Origin: Eggerthella sp. YY7918
GTDB lineage: Bacteria > Actinomycetota > Coriobacteriia > Coriobacteriales > Eggerthellaceae
Length of the DNA stretch: 64,000 nucleotides
NCBI RefSeq assembly: GCF_000270285.1
Contig: NC_015738.1
Location: 1,488,001 to 1,552,000, forward strand
Reading direction: 5' to 3'
The notes below the pieces were generated by a model. It made no database searches and was not told where the DNA came from. It was given only the letters and a program-made list of their open reading frames with translations. Shown piece by piece: positions 7,340-15,240 of the stretch. How positions within the stretch are numbered: the first letter of the stretch is position 1; each line of letters begins with the position of its first letter. The translations under genes and the position numbers were made by a program.

Positions 7340-8800
7340 ATGGAAAGCGAAGCCAACATACTCGAAAACGAAGATGCTGAATACGTAGCCAAGCCGCAGG
7401 CCACCAATAAGATCGACCGCATGGGCACGGAAAGCACGTTCAAGCTGTTGCTGGAGTTTTCAATTCCCGCCGTTGTCGGCGTGGTTGTGCAAATGCTCTA
7501 CAACGTCATCGATGCCGTATATGTCGGCCATGCGGTCGGTCCCGATGGGCTGGCAGCAACGACGGTGGCGAACCCCATGATGACGGCTATGGCGGCCATC
7601 GCCATGCTTGTGGGCGTGGGCGGCAATGCGCTTGCCGCTATCAAGCTGGGGGAGCGCAAAAAAGCCGTTGCCGAACGCGTGCTTGGTAACAGCCTTGTGC
7701 TGCTGTTTGCGGCGGCGGTTGTGCTGTGGATCATTTCGATTTTGGCGCTCGAACCGATTCTGCGCTATTCCGGAGCCAACGATACGGTGCTGCCGCTTGC
7801 TCTGGACTTCATGATTGTACTCATCGCGGGAAGTCCTTTGCAGTTCATTGCGTTTGGTATGAACAACTTTATCCGTACGGCGGGACATCCCAACCGTGCT
7901 TTGGGCTCTATGCTTATCGGTACGGGGGCGAACATCGTGTTCGGCTACCTGTTTATTGTCGCACTTGGTTGGGGTATGCGCGGCGCGGGTCTGGCTACCG
8001 TGTGCTCTTGGGCGCTGTCGGCAGTGTTTGTCATGCAGTTCTTCCTTAAGAAGGATTCCCCCATGCCGCTTCGTCGTCCTTCGCTGACGATTCAGACGCG
8101 CACAGCCATACGCATCTGCGCGCTCGGTGTGGCCCCCGCCATCATGCAGATGGGCTTTGCCATCTCGTCGATGATCGAAAACAACCTGCTGGTGTTTTAC
8201 GGCGCCGCTGATCCGCTGGGCACCGACGGCGCGCTTGCGGTCATGCGCGTACTTTCGGCGGTGGGTATGTTTACGTTCATGCCCGCAGTGGGCATATCGA
8301 TGGGCGCGCAGCCCATCATCGGCTACAACTACGGTGCGCACCAGTTCGACCGCATGAAGCGTACGCTCATTCAGGCCATCGGACTGGGCATTGTCATTCT
8401 CACGCCGCTGTGGGCGACGGTTGTACTTGCACCGGATATGTATGCGCACCTGTTCGGTCTGCCAGAAGAATACATGGATCAGACAGCCTGGGCGCTTATT
8501 CTGTTTCTCATGTTCATCCCTATTCTGCCCATCCAAAGCATCGGGTCGAACTACTTTAATGCCACAGGACAAGCGCTCAAGGCGAGCATTCTTACGCTTA
8601 CGCGGCAGATCCTGTTCCTTATTCCTTTACTTATCGTGTGTCCGATGGTGCTGCCCCAGGTGCTTCCGCTCACGCCTTTGCAAAGCGTGTGGTTCGCTCC
8701 GTCCATTTCCGATATCACCTCTACCGTGCTGGTATTGGCGTTCCTCGCGTTTGAGTGGCGGCGCCTAAAGAAGTTGCCGCCCACACCACACCCCAAATAG
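7340..8800 (+). CDS. MATE family multidrug/cation exporter
   Basis: 486 aa with about twelve hydrophobic segments and the MATE layout of two homologous halves. Early motifs include LEFSIPAVVGVVVQMLYNVIDAVYVGH near residues 36-62, and GNALAAIKLGERK follows. The family exports drugs or metabolites in exchange for Na+ or H+; the substrate here is unknown. The N-terminus carries about 30 hydrophilic residues. The ATG at 7340 fits the promoter placing described separately; an in-frame ATG at 7418 is an alternative if translation requires an untranslated leader. It is monocistronic. Confidence 0.9.
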   Translation: MESEANILENEDAEYVAKPQATNKIDRMGTESTFKLLLEFSIPAVVGVVVQMLYNVIDAVYVGHAVGPDGLAATTVANPMMTAMAAIAMLVGVGGNALAAIKLGERKKAVAERVLGNSLVLLFAAAVVLWIISILALEPILRYSGANDTVLPLALDFMIVLIAGSPLQFIAFGMNNFIRTAGHPNRALGSMLIGTGANIVFGYLFIVALGWGMRGAGLATVCSWALSAVFVMQFFLKKDSPMPLRRPSLTIQTRTAIRICALGVAPAIMQMGFAISSMIENNLLVFYGAADPLGTDGALAVMRVLSAVGMFTFMPAVGISMGAQPIIGYNYGAHQFDRMKRTLIQAIGLGIVILTPLWATVVLAPDMYAHLFGLPEEYMDQTAWALILFLMFIPILPIQSIGSNYFNATGQALKASILTLTRQILFLIPLLIVCPMVLPQVLPLTPLQSVWFAPSISDITSTVLVLAFLAFEWRRLKKLPPTPHPK

Positions 8801-8974
8801 CAAGCACCGTTCACCGACAGGCTGTAAACATAAAAGCCCTTTCACCGAGCAATATCTCCAACACCGCGTCTGGGGAAGCGTTGTCTTGCTTTTCTCTGAT
8901 AGAGTGCAAGCGTGGGCGACGGGCAGTCGCTCTTATTGTTCGCAAGCGTTTGTAAAGGTAAAGGGGGAAGCTAC

Positions 8975-10894
8975 GTGGCTATGCTCGGGTTTTTAATCCT
9001 TTTCCCGCTGGTTGTTGCAGGCGTGCTGCTTGTTGTGCGCAACAATCAAGCGAGAAACGTGATTGTCGGAGCCTCCGGGCTCGTCATCGGAGTGGCATCC
9101 ATATGGTTGGTGGTGTCCTATCTGGGCGCGCCGTGGATGCAGTTCGAGTTTTACTCGCCAGTGGTCGATTACGTGTGTATGGCCGTCAGCGTCCTCATCG
9201 CGGTTGCCATTCTCTACTTTGGTATCCGCTATAAGAATGTGTGGGCATGTGTGCTGGCCGTGATCCAGGTAGTGGGCTCGCTCGTTTTTGAGTTTGCCTT
9301 TGCGCATGGCATCGTTGTGACCGAAGGGTTCTATCTCGACTCGCTATCGCTGCTCATGGCGTTCATTATCGGCGTCATCGGCAGCGGCATTTGCGTGTAT
9401 GCCCTCGGCTACATGGAGGACTTCCAGGCGCACGAGCCGGAAGGCGCCAAGGATCGCCGCCCCACCTTTTTTGCTCTCATGTTCGCGTTTCTTTCGGCGA
9501 TGTTCTTTATCGTCTTTTCGAACAACATGGTGTGGCTGTTCACGGGCTGGGAAGTGACGACGGTCTGCTCGTTCTTGCTCATCGCCTACACGCGCACCGA
9601 CGAAGCGATCAAAAACGCCTTCCGTCAGATCATCATGAATTTGCTGGGCGGTATCGCGTTTCTTGCGGCGCTGTACGTTTGCGCCATTCAGTTCGGAACG
9701 CTTTCGTTCTTGGAATTTTTGCAAATCGGTATTGCGAACCCGGCAATTGTCGTGTTGCCGGTCACCGCGCTCGCGTTTGCCGGCCTGACAAAAGCGGCCC
9801 AGATGCCCTTCCATACGTGGCTCCTCGGCGCTATGGTGGCTCCGACACCCACGTCGGCCTTGCTTCATTCGTCGACGATGGTGAAGGCGGGCGTCTTCTT
9901 GCTCATCAAGCTTGCGCCCGTGATGTTGGCTTGTCCGGTTCCTGCCGTTATGGTCATCTTGGTGGGCGGTTTCACGTTCTTATTCTGCTCGTTTATGGCC
10001 ATCTCGCAGAGCAACGCCAAGCGCGTTTTGGCCTATTCGACCATCGCCAACCTAGGCCTGATCGTGGCCTGTGCGGGCGTGGGTACGCCTGAAGCAGTGT
10101 GGGCGGCGGCCTTCCTTGTGCTGTTCCATGCTATTGCGAAGTCTCTGCTGTTCCTGTGCGTCGGTACCGCCGAGCATCATATCGGCAGCCGCGACATCGA
10201 GGATATGGATCTGCTTTTCGAGCGCATGCCGCGTCTCGCCCGGTTTATGATGCTGGGCATCATGGTCATGTTCATCGCTCCGTTTGGTATGCTGATTGCC
10301 AAGTGGGCTACGCTCGTGTCGTTTGTCGACACCGGCCAGGTGGCGCTTATCGTCATCCTCGCGTTCGGTTCGGCCGCAACGTTCATGTTCTGGGCGAAAT
10401 GGCTCGGAAAGCTTTCCGGTATTGCGGCCCAGCCTGAAAACGTCGAAACGAAGGTGCACGCCAGCGAGTGGGTTGCCATCGTGATCATGGCGGTGCTTGT
10501 GATCTTGAGCTGCGTGATGCTGCCTGTTATATCGTGGTTTATCGTCGAGCCGTATGTCGCCAGCGTGTATGGTACGTTTGGCCAGGATATTTCATCGACC
10601 AACCTTTGGCTTGCGGCTATTTTGACCGTCTTCGTCGTCATCGTGCTGTTTGCGGGCCTTGGACGCAGCAAGGCGAAAAAGGTGGATGTCTACCTTGCGG
10701 GCGTCAGCCGCGACAACGCCGAGCGTACGTTCACCAACTCGCTTTCGGGCGAATCGACCGCGACCGCGCGCAATTGGTACCTTGAGGGTATGTTTGGTGA
10801 AAAGCGCATCTCGCCTGTTGGTACCGCGCTTTGTGCCGTCATCATCGTCGTCGCGTTTGCGGTGTCAGCCGTATCCGTGCCGGGATTGTTCTAG
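8975..10894 (+). CDS. echA: Ech hydrogenase subunit A (proton-pumping antiporter-like, NuoL/HyfB family)
   Basis: About 639 aa and highly hydrophobic, with 15 or more membrane segments. It has the proton-channel signatures of the NuoL/MrpA family: NMVWLFTGWEVTTVCSFLLI near residue 187 with the conserved Glu, KAAQMPFHTWLLGAMVAPTPTSALLHSSTMV near 273, and FHAIAKSLLFL. It should translocate ions in the membrane arm of the hydrogenase. GTG at 8975 is preferred: GGGGGA ends 6 nt upstream. ATG at 8981 is possible. It is the first of six tightly spaced genes in EchA-F order, which is the main reason for choosing Ech rather than Mrp or complex I. Confidence 0.88.
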   Translation: MAMLGFLILFPLVVAGVLLVVRNNQARNVIVGASGLVIGVASIWLVVSYLGAPWMQFEFYSPVVDYVCMAVSVLIAVAILYFGIRYKNVWACVLAVIQVVGSLVFEFAFAHGIVVTEGFYLDSLSLLMAFIIGVIGSGICVYALGYMEDFQAHEPEGAKDRRPTFFALMFAFLSAMFFIVFSNNMVWLFTGWEVTTVCSFLLIAYTRTDEAIKNAFRQIIMNLLGGIAFLAALYVCAIQFGTLSFLEFLQIGIANPAIVVLPVTALAFAGLTKAAQMPFHTWLLGAMVAPTPTSALLHSSTMVKAGVFLLIKLAPVMLACPVPAVMVILVGGFTFLFCSFMAISQSNAKRVLAYSTIANLGLIVACAGVGTPEAVWAAAFLVLFHAIAKSLLFLCVGTAEHHIGSRDIEDMDLLFERMPRLARFMMLGIMVMFIAPFGMLIAKWATLVSFVDTGQVALIVILAFGSAATFMFWAKWLGKLSGIAAQPENVETKVHASEWVAIVIMAVLVILSCVMLPVISWFIVEPYVASVYGTFGQDISSTNLWLAAILTVFVVIVLFAGLGRSKAKKVDVYLAGVSRDNAERTFTNSLSGESTATARNWYLEGMFGEKRISPVGTALCAVIIVVAFAVSAVSVPGLF

Positions 10895-10912
10895 GAAAGG
10901 GTGTGATCTGAC

Positions 10913-11809
10913 ATGTCGTTACTCTTTGTTCTCATCGGCACCCTCGTATTTGCCATTGTAGCGCCCGTACTCGGCTGTCTTCTGGCGGGGGTCGATCGCA
11001 TCATATCGGCACGCATGCAGGGTCGCGTGGGTCCGTCGCTTCTGCAGCCCTACTACGATGTGCGCAAGCTCATCGAAAAGGACAACGTTTCGGTCAATTC
11101 GGTCGAGGGTACCTATGTGACGCTCGCGCTTGTGTTTGCGCTCATCGCTGGCGGTATCTTCTTTTCCGGCGGCAACCTGCTCATGTGCGTGTTCGTTATC
11201 ACGTTGTCGAGCCTGTTCTTCATTGTAGCCGCGTATTCCACGCGCTCTCCCTATTCGGAGATCGGTGCGAATCGCGAAACGCTGCAGGTTATGGCCTATG
11301 AACCCATGGTGTTGTTCATGGCGGTGGCTTTCTACATGGGAACGGGCGCCATCCTTGGCATCGGCACGTTTAACACGGCGGGGGTATTCTTCCTCGATGT
11401 GCCCGTTATCACCAACATATGGCTCGCGTTTTTGGGTCTGTTGTTCGTGTTGACCATCAAGCTGCGCAAATCGCCGTTTGACCTGTCGTATTCGCATCAC
11501 GCTCATCAGGAGCTCGTCAAGGGCATCACCACCGAAATGAGCGGCAAGACGCTTGCGAAGGTCGAGATCATGCACTGGTGCGAGAACATCCTGTTCTTGG
11601 GCTGGGTGGGTCTGTTCTTCGTCTGGGGCAACCCGCTTTCGATCTTGCTGGCTGTCGTGGTTGTCTTGCTGGTGTACTTCCTTGAGATTTGGATTGACAA
11701 CAACTTTGCCCGTGTGAAGTGGCAGGCTTTGCTGCGGTCGGCATGGGCCGTGGCCTTGGTTGCAGGGTTTGTCAATATTGCGGTTCTGGCATACCTGCCG
11801 TACCTGTAA
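10913..11809 (+). CDS. echB: Ech hydrogenase subunit B (NuoH-like membrane anchor)
   Basis: 298 aa with about eight membrane helices. It is the NuoH/HycD-type subunit that links the hydrophilic arm to the membrane arm. Characteristic segments are ARMQGRVGPSLLQPYYDVRKL (residues 36-56), YSEIGANRETLQVMAYEPM and KSPFDLSYSHHAHQELVKG. The gap from echA is 18 bp and from echC 10 bp. The conserved Glu-rich loop between helices, where quinone would bind in complex I, is kept in the hydrogenase form. Confidence 0.9.
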   Translation: MSLLFVLIGTLVFAIVAPVLGCLLAGVDRIISARMQGRVGPSLLQPYYDVRKLIEKDNVSVNSVEGTYVTLALVFALIAGGIFFSGGNLLMCVFVITLSSLFFIVAAYSTRSPYSEIGANRETLQVMAYEPMVLFMAVAFYMGTGAILGIGTFNTAGVFFLDVPVITNIWLAFLGLLFVLTIKLRKSPFDLSYSHHAHQELVKGITTEMSGKTLAKVEIMHWCENILFLGWVGLFFVWGNPLSILLAVVVVLLVYFLEIWIDNNFARVKWQALLRSAWAVALVAGFVNIAVLAYLPYL

Positions 11810-11819
11810 AGGAGCTGTT

Positions 11820-12263
11820 ATGACGTATGCAACAAAATCGCCGTGGGTCATTCACTACGACGGCTCCAGCTGCAATGGCTGCGACATCGAAGTGTTGGCT
11901 GCGCTGTGCCCGGGATATGACGTCGAACGCTTCGGCATCATCAACACCGGAAACCCCAAGCACGCCGATATTTTCCTGGTAACCGGGAGCGTGAACGAGC
12001 GCAATATTTCGGTCGTGCAGGAGATTTACAACCAAATGGTGGAGCCGAAGGTGGTTATCGCATGCGGAGTCTGCGCATGCTCGGCCGGCATTTTCCACGA
12101 TTGCTACAACGTGATAGGCGGCGTTGACAAGGCCATTCCTGTTGACGTGTACGCGCCCGGCTGCGCGGTGCGCCCCGAGGCGATCATCGATGCGGTGGTG
12201 CAGGGTCTTGGCATTCTGGAAGAGAAGTCCAAGGCTCTCGCGGCGCAAAAGAAGGGAGCGTAA
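11820..12263 (+). CDS. echC: Ech hydrogenase small subunit C (proximal [4Fe-4S])
   Basis: 147 aa, NuoB-like. The likely cluster ligands are Cys18 and Cys21 (SSCNGCDIE), Cys85 within CGVCACSAG, and Cys115 (YAPGCAVRPE). It passes electrons between the ferredoxin subunit and the [NiFe] site. The ATG at 11820 follows AAAGGAGCTGTT; the frame is open further upstream but overlaps echB. One base separates its stop from the echD ATG. Confidence 0.92.
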   Translation: MTYATKSPWVIHYDGSSCNGCDIEVLAALCPGYDVERFGIINTGNPKHADIFLVTGSVNERNISVVQEIYNQMVEPKVVIACGVCACSAGIFHDCYNVIGGVDKAIPVDVYAPGCAVRPEAIIDAVVQGLGILEEKSKALAAQKKGA

Positions 12264-12264
12264 C

Positions 12265-12996
12265 ATGACGCTTGAAACGACGTTTATCCCGCTCAGTGTT
12301 GAGGGTATCTCCGCCCTTGCCGCTGAAAAGAAAGCCGAGGGATGGCGCTATGTACAGATGCTCGCCGTGAACACCGAAGAGGGGATTGACCTCATCTACT
12401 CGTTCATGAAGGACGAGCTTCTGGAGAATCATGAGATCAAGGGCATTAAGCGCGGGACTGTCATTCCCAGCATTACCGACCAGTTCCTTGAAGCGTTCGT
12501 GTTTGAAAACGAAACTCACGACCTGTTTGGCGTGAATATCGAAAACATCGCTATCGACTTCGGCGGAAACTTCTATGCTGTTGCGCAGAAGGAGCCTATG
12601 ACCATCGTTTCTCCTGAGCAACACGCGGCCCGCGAGAAGGCGAAAAAGCTTGCGGCGGCTAAGGCCGCGAAGGCTGCAAAGGCCAACGCCGCGTTTGTGG
12701 TGAGCCATCCTGATGCCAAGACAAAAGAGGATCACGGGTTCATCGCTCCTTCCGAGAACGACGATCTGGAAACGAAACTTGCGGGCGTCGACCCTGAAAA
12801 AGTCGCGCGCGTGAAAGCGGCGCTTGCTGCAAAGGCAAAGAAGGCTGCCGAACAAGCGGCTGCAGCGAAGAATGCCGAACTGGAGGAAAAGCTCGCGGGC
12901 ATGGATCCCGAAAAGGCTGCCAAGGTGCGTGCCGCTATGGAAGCGAAGGCTGCGCGCGAAGCAAAAGCGGCTGCGGCTGAAAAGGAAGGTGAGTAG
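12265..12996 (+). CDS. echD: Ech hydrogenase subunit D (NuoC-like) with long repeated Ala/Lys-rich tail
   Basis: 243 aa. Residues 1-115 are the NuoC/EchD fold, with the AFVFENETHDLFGV motif (77-90). Residues 116-243 are an extra tail rich in Ala, Lys and Glu with high helix potential. Two units of about 30 residues start at 168 and 206 and read LETKLAGVDPEKVARVKAAL and LEEKLAGMDPEKAAKVRAAM, so they are 38 residues apart and clearly duplicated. A shorter Ala/Lys run is at 121-142. Canonical EchD ends near the core. The tail may form a coiled coil or bind a partner; no function is known to me. The ATG at 12265 has a GAAGGGAG site. Confidence 0.85.
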   Translation: MTLETTFIPLSVEGISALAAEKKAEGWRYVQMLAVNTEEGIDLIYSFMKDELLENHEIKGIKRGTVIPSITDQFLEAFVFENETHDLFGVNIENIAIDFGGNFYAVAQKEPMTIVSPEQHAAREKAKKLAAAKAAKAAKANAAFVVSHPDAKTKEDHGFIAPSENDDLETKLAGVDPEKVARVKAALAAKAKKAAEQAAAAKNAELEEKLAGMDPEKAAKVRAAMEAKAAREAKAAAAEKEGE

Positions 12997-12997
12997 C

Positions 12998-14086
12998 ATG
13001 GGAAAGGCGACCGTTATCCCGTTCGGCCCCCAGCACCCGGTGCTGCCTGAGCCGCTGCATCTCGACCTGGTGGTCGAGGATGAGACCGTTATCGAGGCGA
13101 TTCCTCAGATCGGCTTCATTCATCGTGGCCTTGAGAAGCTCGTTGAAACGCGCGACTACAATCAGTTTATCTACGTTGCCGAACGTATTTGCGGCATCTG
13201 CGCATTCGGGCATTCCATGGGCTACGCCGAAACGGTGGAGAAGCTCATGGGCGTTGAGATACCTGAACGAGCGGAGTATCTGCGCGTTATTTGGCATGAG
13301 TTGTCGCGTATTCATTCCCATGTGTTGTGGATGGGTCTTGCCGCCGATGCCTTTGGCTTCGAAAGTCTGTTCATGCACTGCTGGCGTTTGCGCGAACGCG
13401 TGCTCGACATTTTTGAAAAGACCACGGGCGGCCGCGTTATTTTCAGTGTCGTAAAGGTGGGCGGCGTGGTGCGCGATATCGACGATGCTATGTTTGCCGA
13501 GATGAAACGCACGCTTGAAGGCATCAAGGATGACTATCGTCAAATTTGCAACGCATTCTTGAAGGATAGCTCGGTCAAGAACCGTACCGTCGGCGTGGGC
13601 TACATCAGCCCCGAAGATGCCTTTGCGCTCAGCATGGTCGGTCCCTTTGCGCGTGCTTCCAACGTGAGCAATGATGCGCGCAGCCTGGGCAACGGCGGTT
13701 ACGGCAAGCTTTCCGACTTCCAGCCCGTGCTCGACACGCAGGGCGACTGCTACGCTCGCGTGAAGGTGCGCGCGCTTGAGGTGTTGCAATCCATCGACAT
13801 CATTGAGGAAATGATTGCAAAAATTCCTGCAGGCGACATTGCGGTAGACGTAAAAGGTTCGCCGAGCGCCGGCGCTGAGGCTGCAAACCTTGTTGAGCAG
13901 CCACGTGGCGAATGCTATTACTATGCGCGAGGAAATGGATCGAAGTATCTGGAACGTATGCGTATGCGCACGCCTACCTCGCAAAACCTTGCTGGAATGA
14001 CCTCGGCGTTGGCAGGGTGCGATCTGGCAGACGTCAACATGATCGTGCTCACCATCGACCCCTGCATCAGCTGCACGGAAAGGTAG
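12998..14086 (+). CDS. echE: Ech hydrogenase large subunit E ([NiFe] active site)
   Basis: 362 aa, NuoD-like. Both nickel-binding motifs are intact: RICGIC at residues 63-68 (Cys65, Cys68) with His72, and DPCISC at 354-359 (Cys356, Cys359). This marks it as a true hydrogenase rather than complex I. The chain ends TER just after the second motif, so there is no C-terminal extension for a maturation protease to remove, as is usual for EchE. The ATG at 12998 has GAAGG upstream and lies one base after the echD stop. Confidence 0.94.
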   Translation: MGKATVIPFGPQHPVLPEPLHLDLVVEDETVIEAIPQIGFIHRGLEKLVETRDYNQFIYVAERICGICAFGHSMGYAETVEKLMGVEIPERAEYLRVIWHELSRIHSHVLWMGLAADAFGFESLFMHCWRLRERVLDIFEKTTGGRVIFSVVKVGGVVRDIDDAMFAEMKRTLEGIKDDYRQICNAFLKDSSVKNRTVGVGYISPEDAFALSMVGPFARASNVSNDARSLGNGGYGKLSDFQPVLDTQGDCYARVKVRALEVLQSIDIIEEMIAKIPAGDIAVDVKGSPSAGAEAANLVEQPRGECYYYARGNGSKYLERMRMRTPTSQNLAGMTSALAGCDLADVNMIVLTIDPCISCTER

Positions 14087-14092
14087 GCAGAC

Positions 14093-14476
14093 ATGGGTGG
14101 ATTTAAACTGGGAAAGATGACGTTCGGGTCAATGTTCAAAAAGCCCGAAACCATTCTCTATCCCGTTGTTACCAAAGAAATGCCCGCAGGGCTTAAGGGT
14201 CATATCGTCAACGACGTCGATCTTTGTATTCTGTGCGGTATCTGCCAGAAGCGCTGTCCCACGGGAGCGCTTCACGTAGACAAGCCTGCGCGTACCTGGA
14301 GTATCGATCGCTTCCGGTGCGTGCAGTGTGGCAGCTGCGTGCGCGAGTGTCCCAAGGATAGTCTTGCTATGGAGCCAACCTATACCCCTCCTGCTACGCA
14401 TAAACACATCGATACGTTCGATGTGCCCGAAGCCCCAAAACGTGAAAAAGCCGTTAAGGCGGCAGATGAGGCCTAA
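14093..14476 (+). CDS. echF: Ech hydrogenase ferredoxin-like subunit F (two [4Fe-4S])
   Basis: 127 aa with two cluster motifs, Cys45-x2-Cys48-x2-Cys51-x3-Cys55 and Cys76-x2-Cys79-x2-Cys82-x3-Cys86. It is the electron entry from soluble ferredoxin. The C-terminal 35 residues are charged. It is the last gene of the operon and is followed by a hairpin at 14518-14547. It completes the set of six subunits. Confidence 0.92.
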   Translation: MGGFKLGKMTFGSMFKKPETILYPVVTKEMPAGLKGHIVNDVDLCILCGICQKRCPTGALHVDKPARTWSIDRFRCVQCGSCVRECPKDSLAMEPTYTPPATHKHIDTFDVPEAPKREKAVKAADEA

Positions 14477-14517
14477 GAGCGGGGGAAACCTGTTAGAATA
14501 ACTTGTTGGTTCAAACG

Positions 14518-14547
14518 AACCGGGCTCGCGTTGAGCGGCCCGGTTTT
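14518..14547 (+). terminator. Likely terminator of the ech operon
   Basis: AACCGGGC / GCCCGGTT 8-bp stem with a 12-nt loop, then TTTT shared with the stem end. The T-run is short, so read-through into the next gene is possible. Confidence 0.55.
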
Positions 14548-14574
14548 GCATTGCATGACGACAGGAAAGGTTCC

Positions 14575-15237
14575 ATGACAAAGCCAGACGAAACCACATC
14601 AGGCGATACCGAGCAAGTAATCGATAAAGTGCTCACGGTGCCGAATGTGATCTCGGCCATTCGGTTGTGTCTTGTTCCCATATTCCTTGTGCTGCTCATG
14701 CAGGGACATGATCTTGTGGCAACGCTTTTGTTCGCGCTTGCTGCTGGCACCGATTGGGTGGACGGCCAAATAGCGCGTCGTACCCATGCGGTATCGCGTG
14801 TGGGACAGCTTCTTGATCCTGCGGTGGACCGCATCCTCATGATTGCGGGAGTGGCGGGACTGTTTATGGTAGGTCGATTGCCGCTGTGGATTATCGTCGT
14901 CGTTTTGGTTCGCGACCTGCTTTTGTTGTTGGGCGGAGCTTATTTTCTCAAACGCTATCAAATTCGCGTTCCAGTGATCTACCTCGGCAAGGTTGCGACA
15001 ACCTTTCTGTTTGTCGGGTTTGCAGGACTGTTGCTGAATTGGCCGCTTATACCAGGACTTGGCATTGTCGATGTGACGTGGCTTCCGGGGCTTAGCGCCG
15101 CCGCATGCTCGTGGGGAATATGGTTTGTCTACGGGGGACTTGTTCTTGCGCTTATCACGACGGTGTACTACTGCGCAAACGCCCTTTCGCAGGCACGGAG
15201 CGCCAAGCATCGGGCAACAGAGGGCGAAGAGGGTTGA
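14575..15237 (+). CDS. CDP-alcohol phosphatidyltransferase, PgsA-like (first of two)
   Basis: 220 aa with the CDP-alcohol phosphotransferase signature D-x2-DG-x2-AR-x9-G-x3-D-x3-D (DWVDGQIARR near residue 60, GQLLDPAVDR). It has about five membrane helices. It joins a CDP-diacylglycerol to an alcohol, probably glycerol-3-phosphate, in phospholipid synthesis. A second PgsA domain occurs in the window fused to CinA, so this copy may have another acceptor such as a different polyol. The ATG at 14575 follows AGGAAAGG. Confidence 0.82.
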   Translation: MTKPDETTSGDTEQVIDKVLTVPNVISAIRLCLVPIFLVLLMQGHDLVATLLFALAAGTDWVDGQIARRTHAVSRVGQLLDPAVDRILMIAGVAGLFMVGRLPLWIIVVVLVRDLLLLLGGAYFLKRYQIRVPVIYLGKVATTFLFVGFAGLLLNWPLIPGLGIVDVTWLPGLSAAACSWGIWFVYGGLVLALITTVYYCANALSQARSAKHRATEGEEG

Positions 15238-15240
15238 TGC

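Noticed and set aside
7460-8572. 370-codon minus-strand frame opposite the MATE gene
   Set aside because: Shadow of the exporter; no ribosome site and an implausible His/Arg-rich composition.
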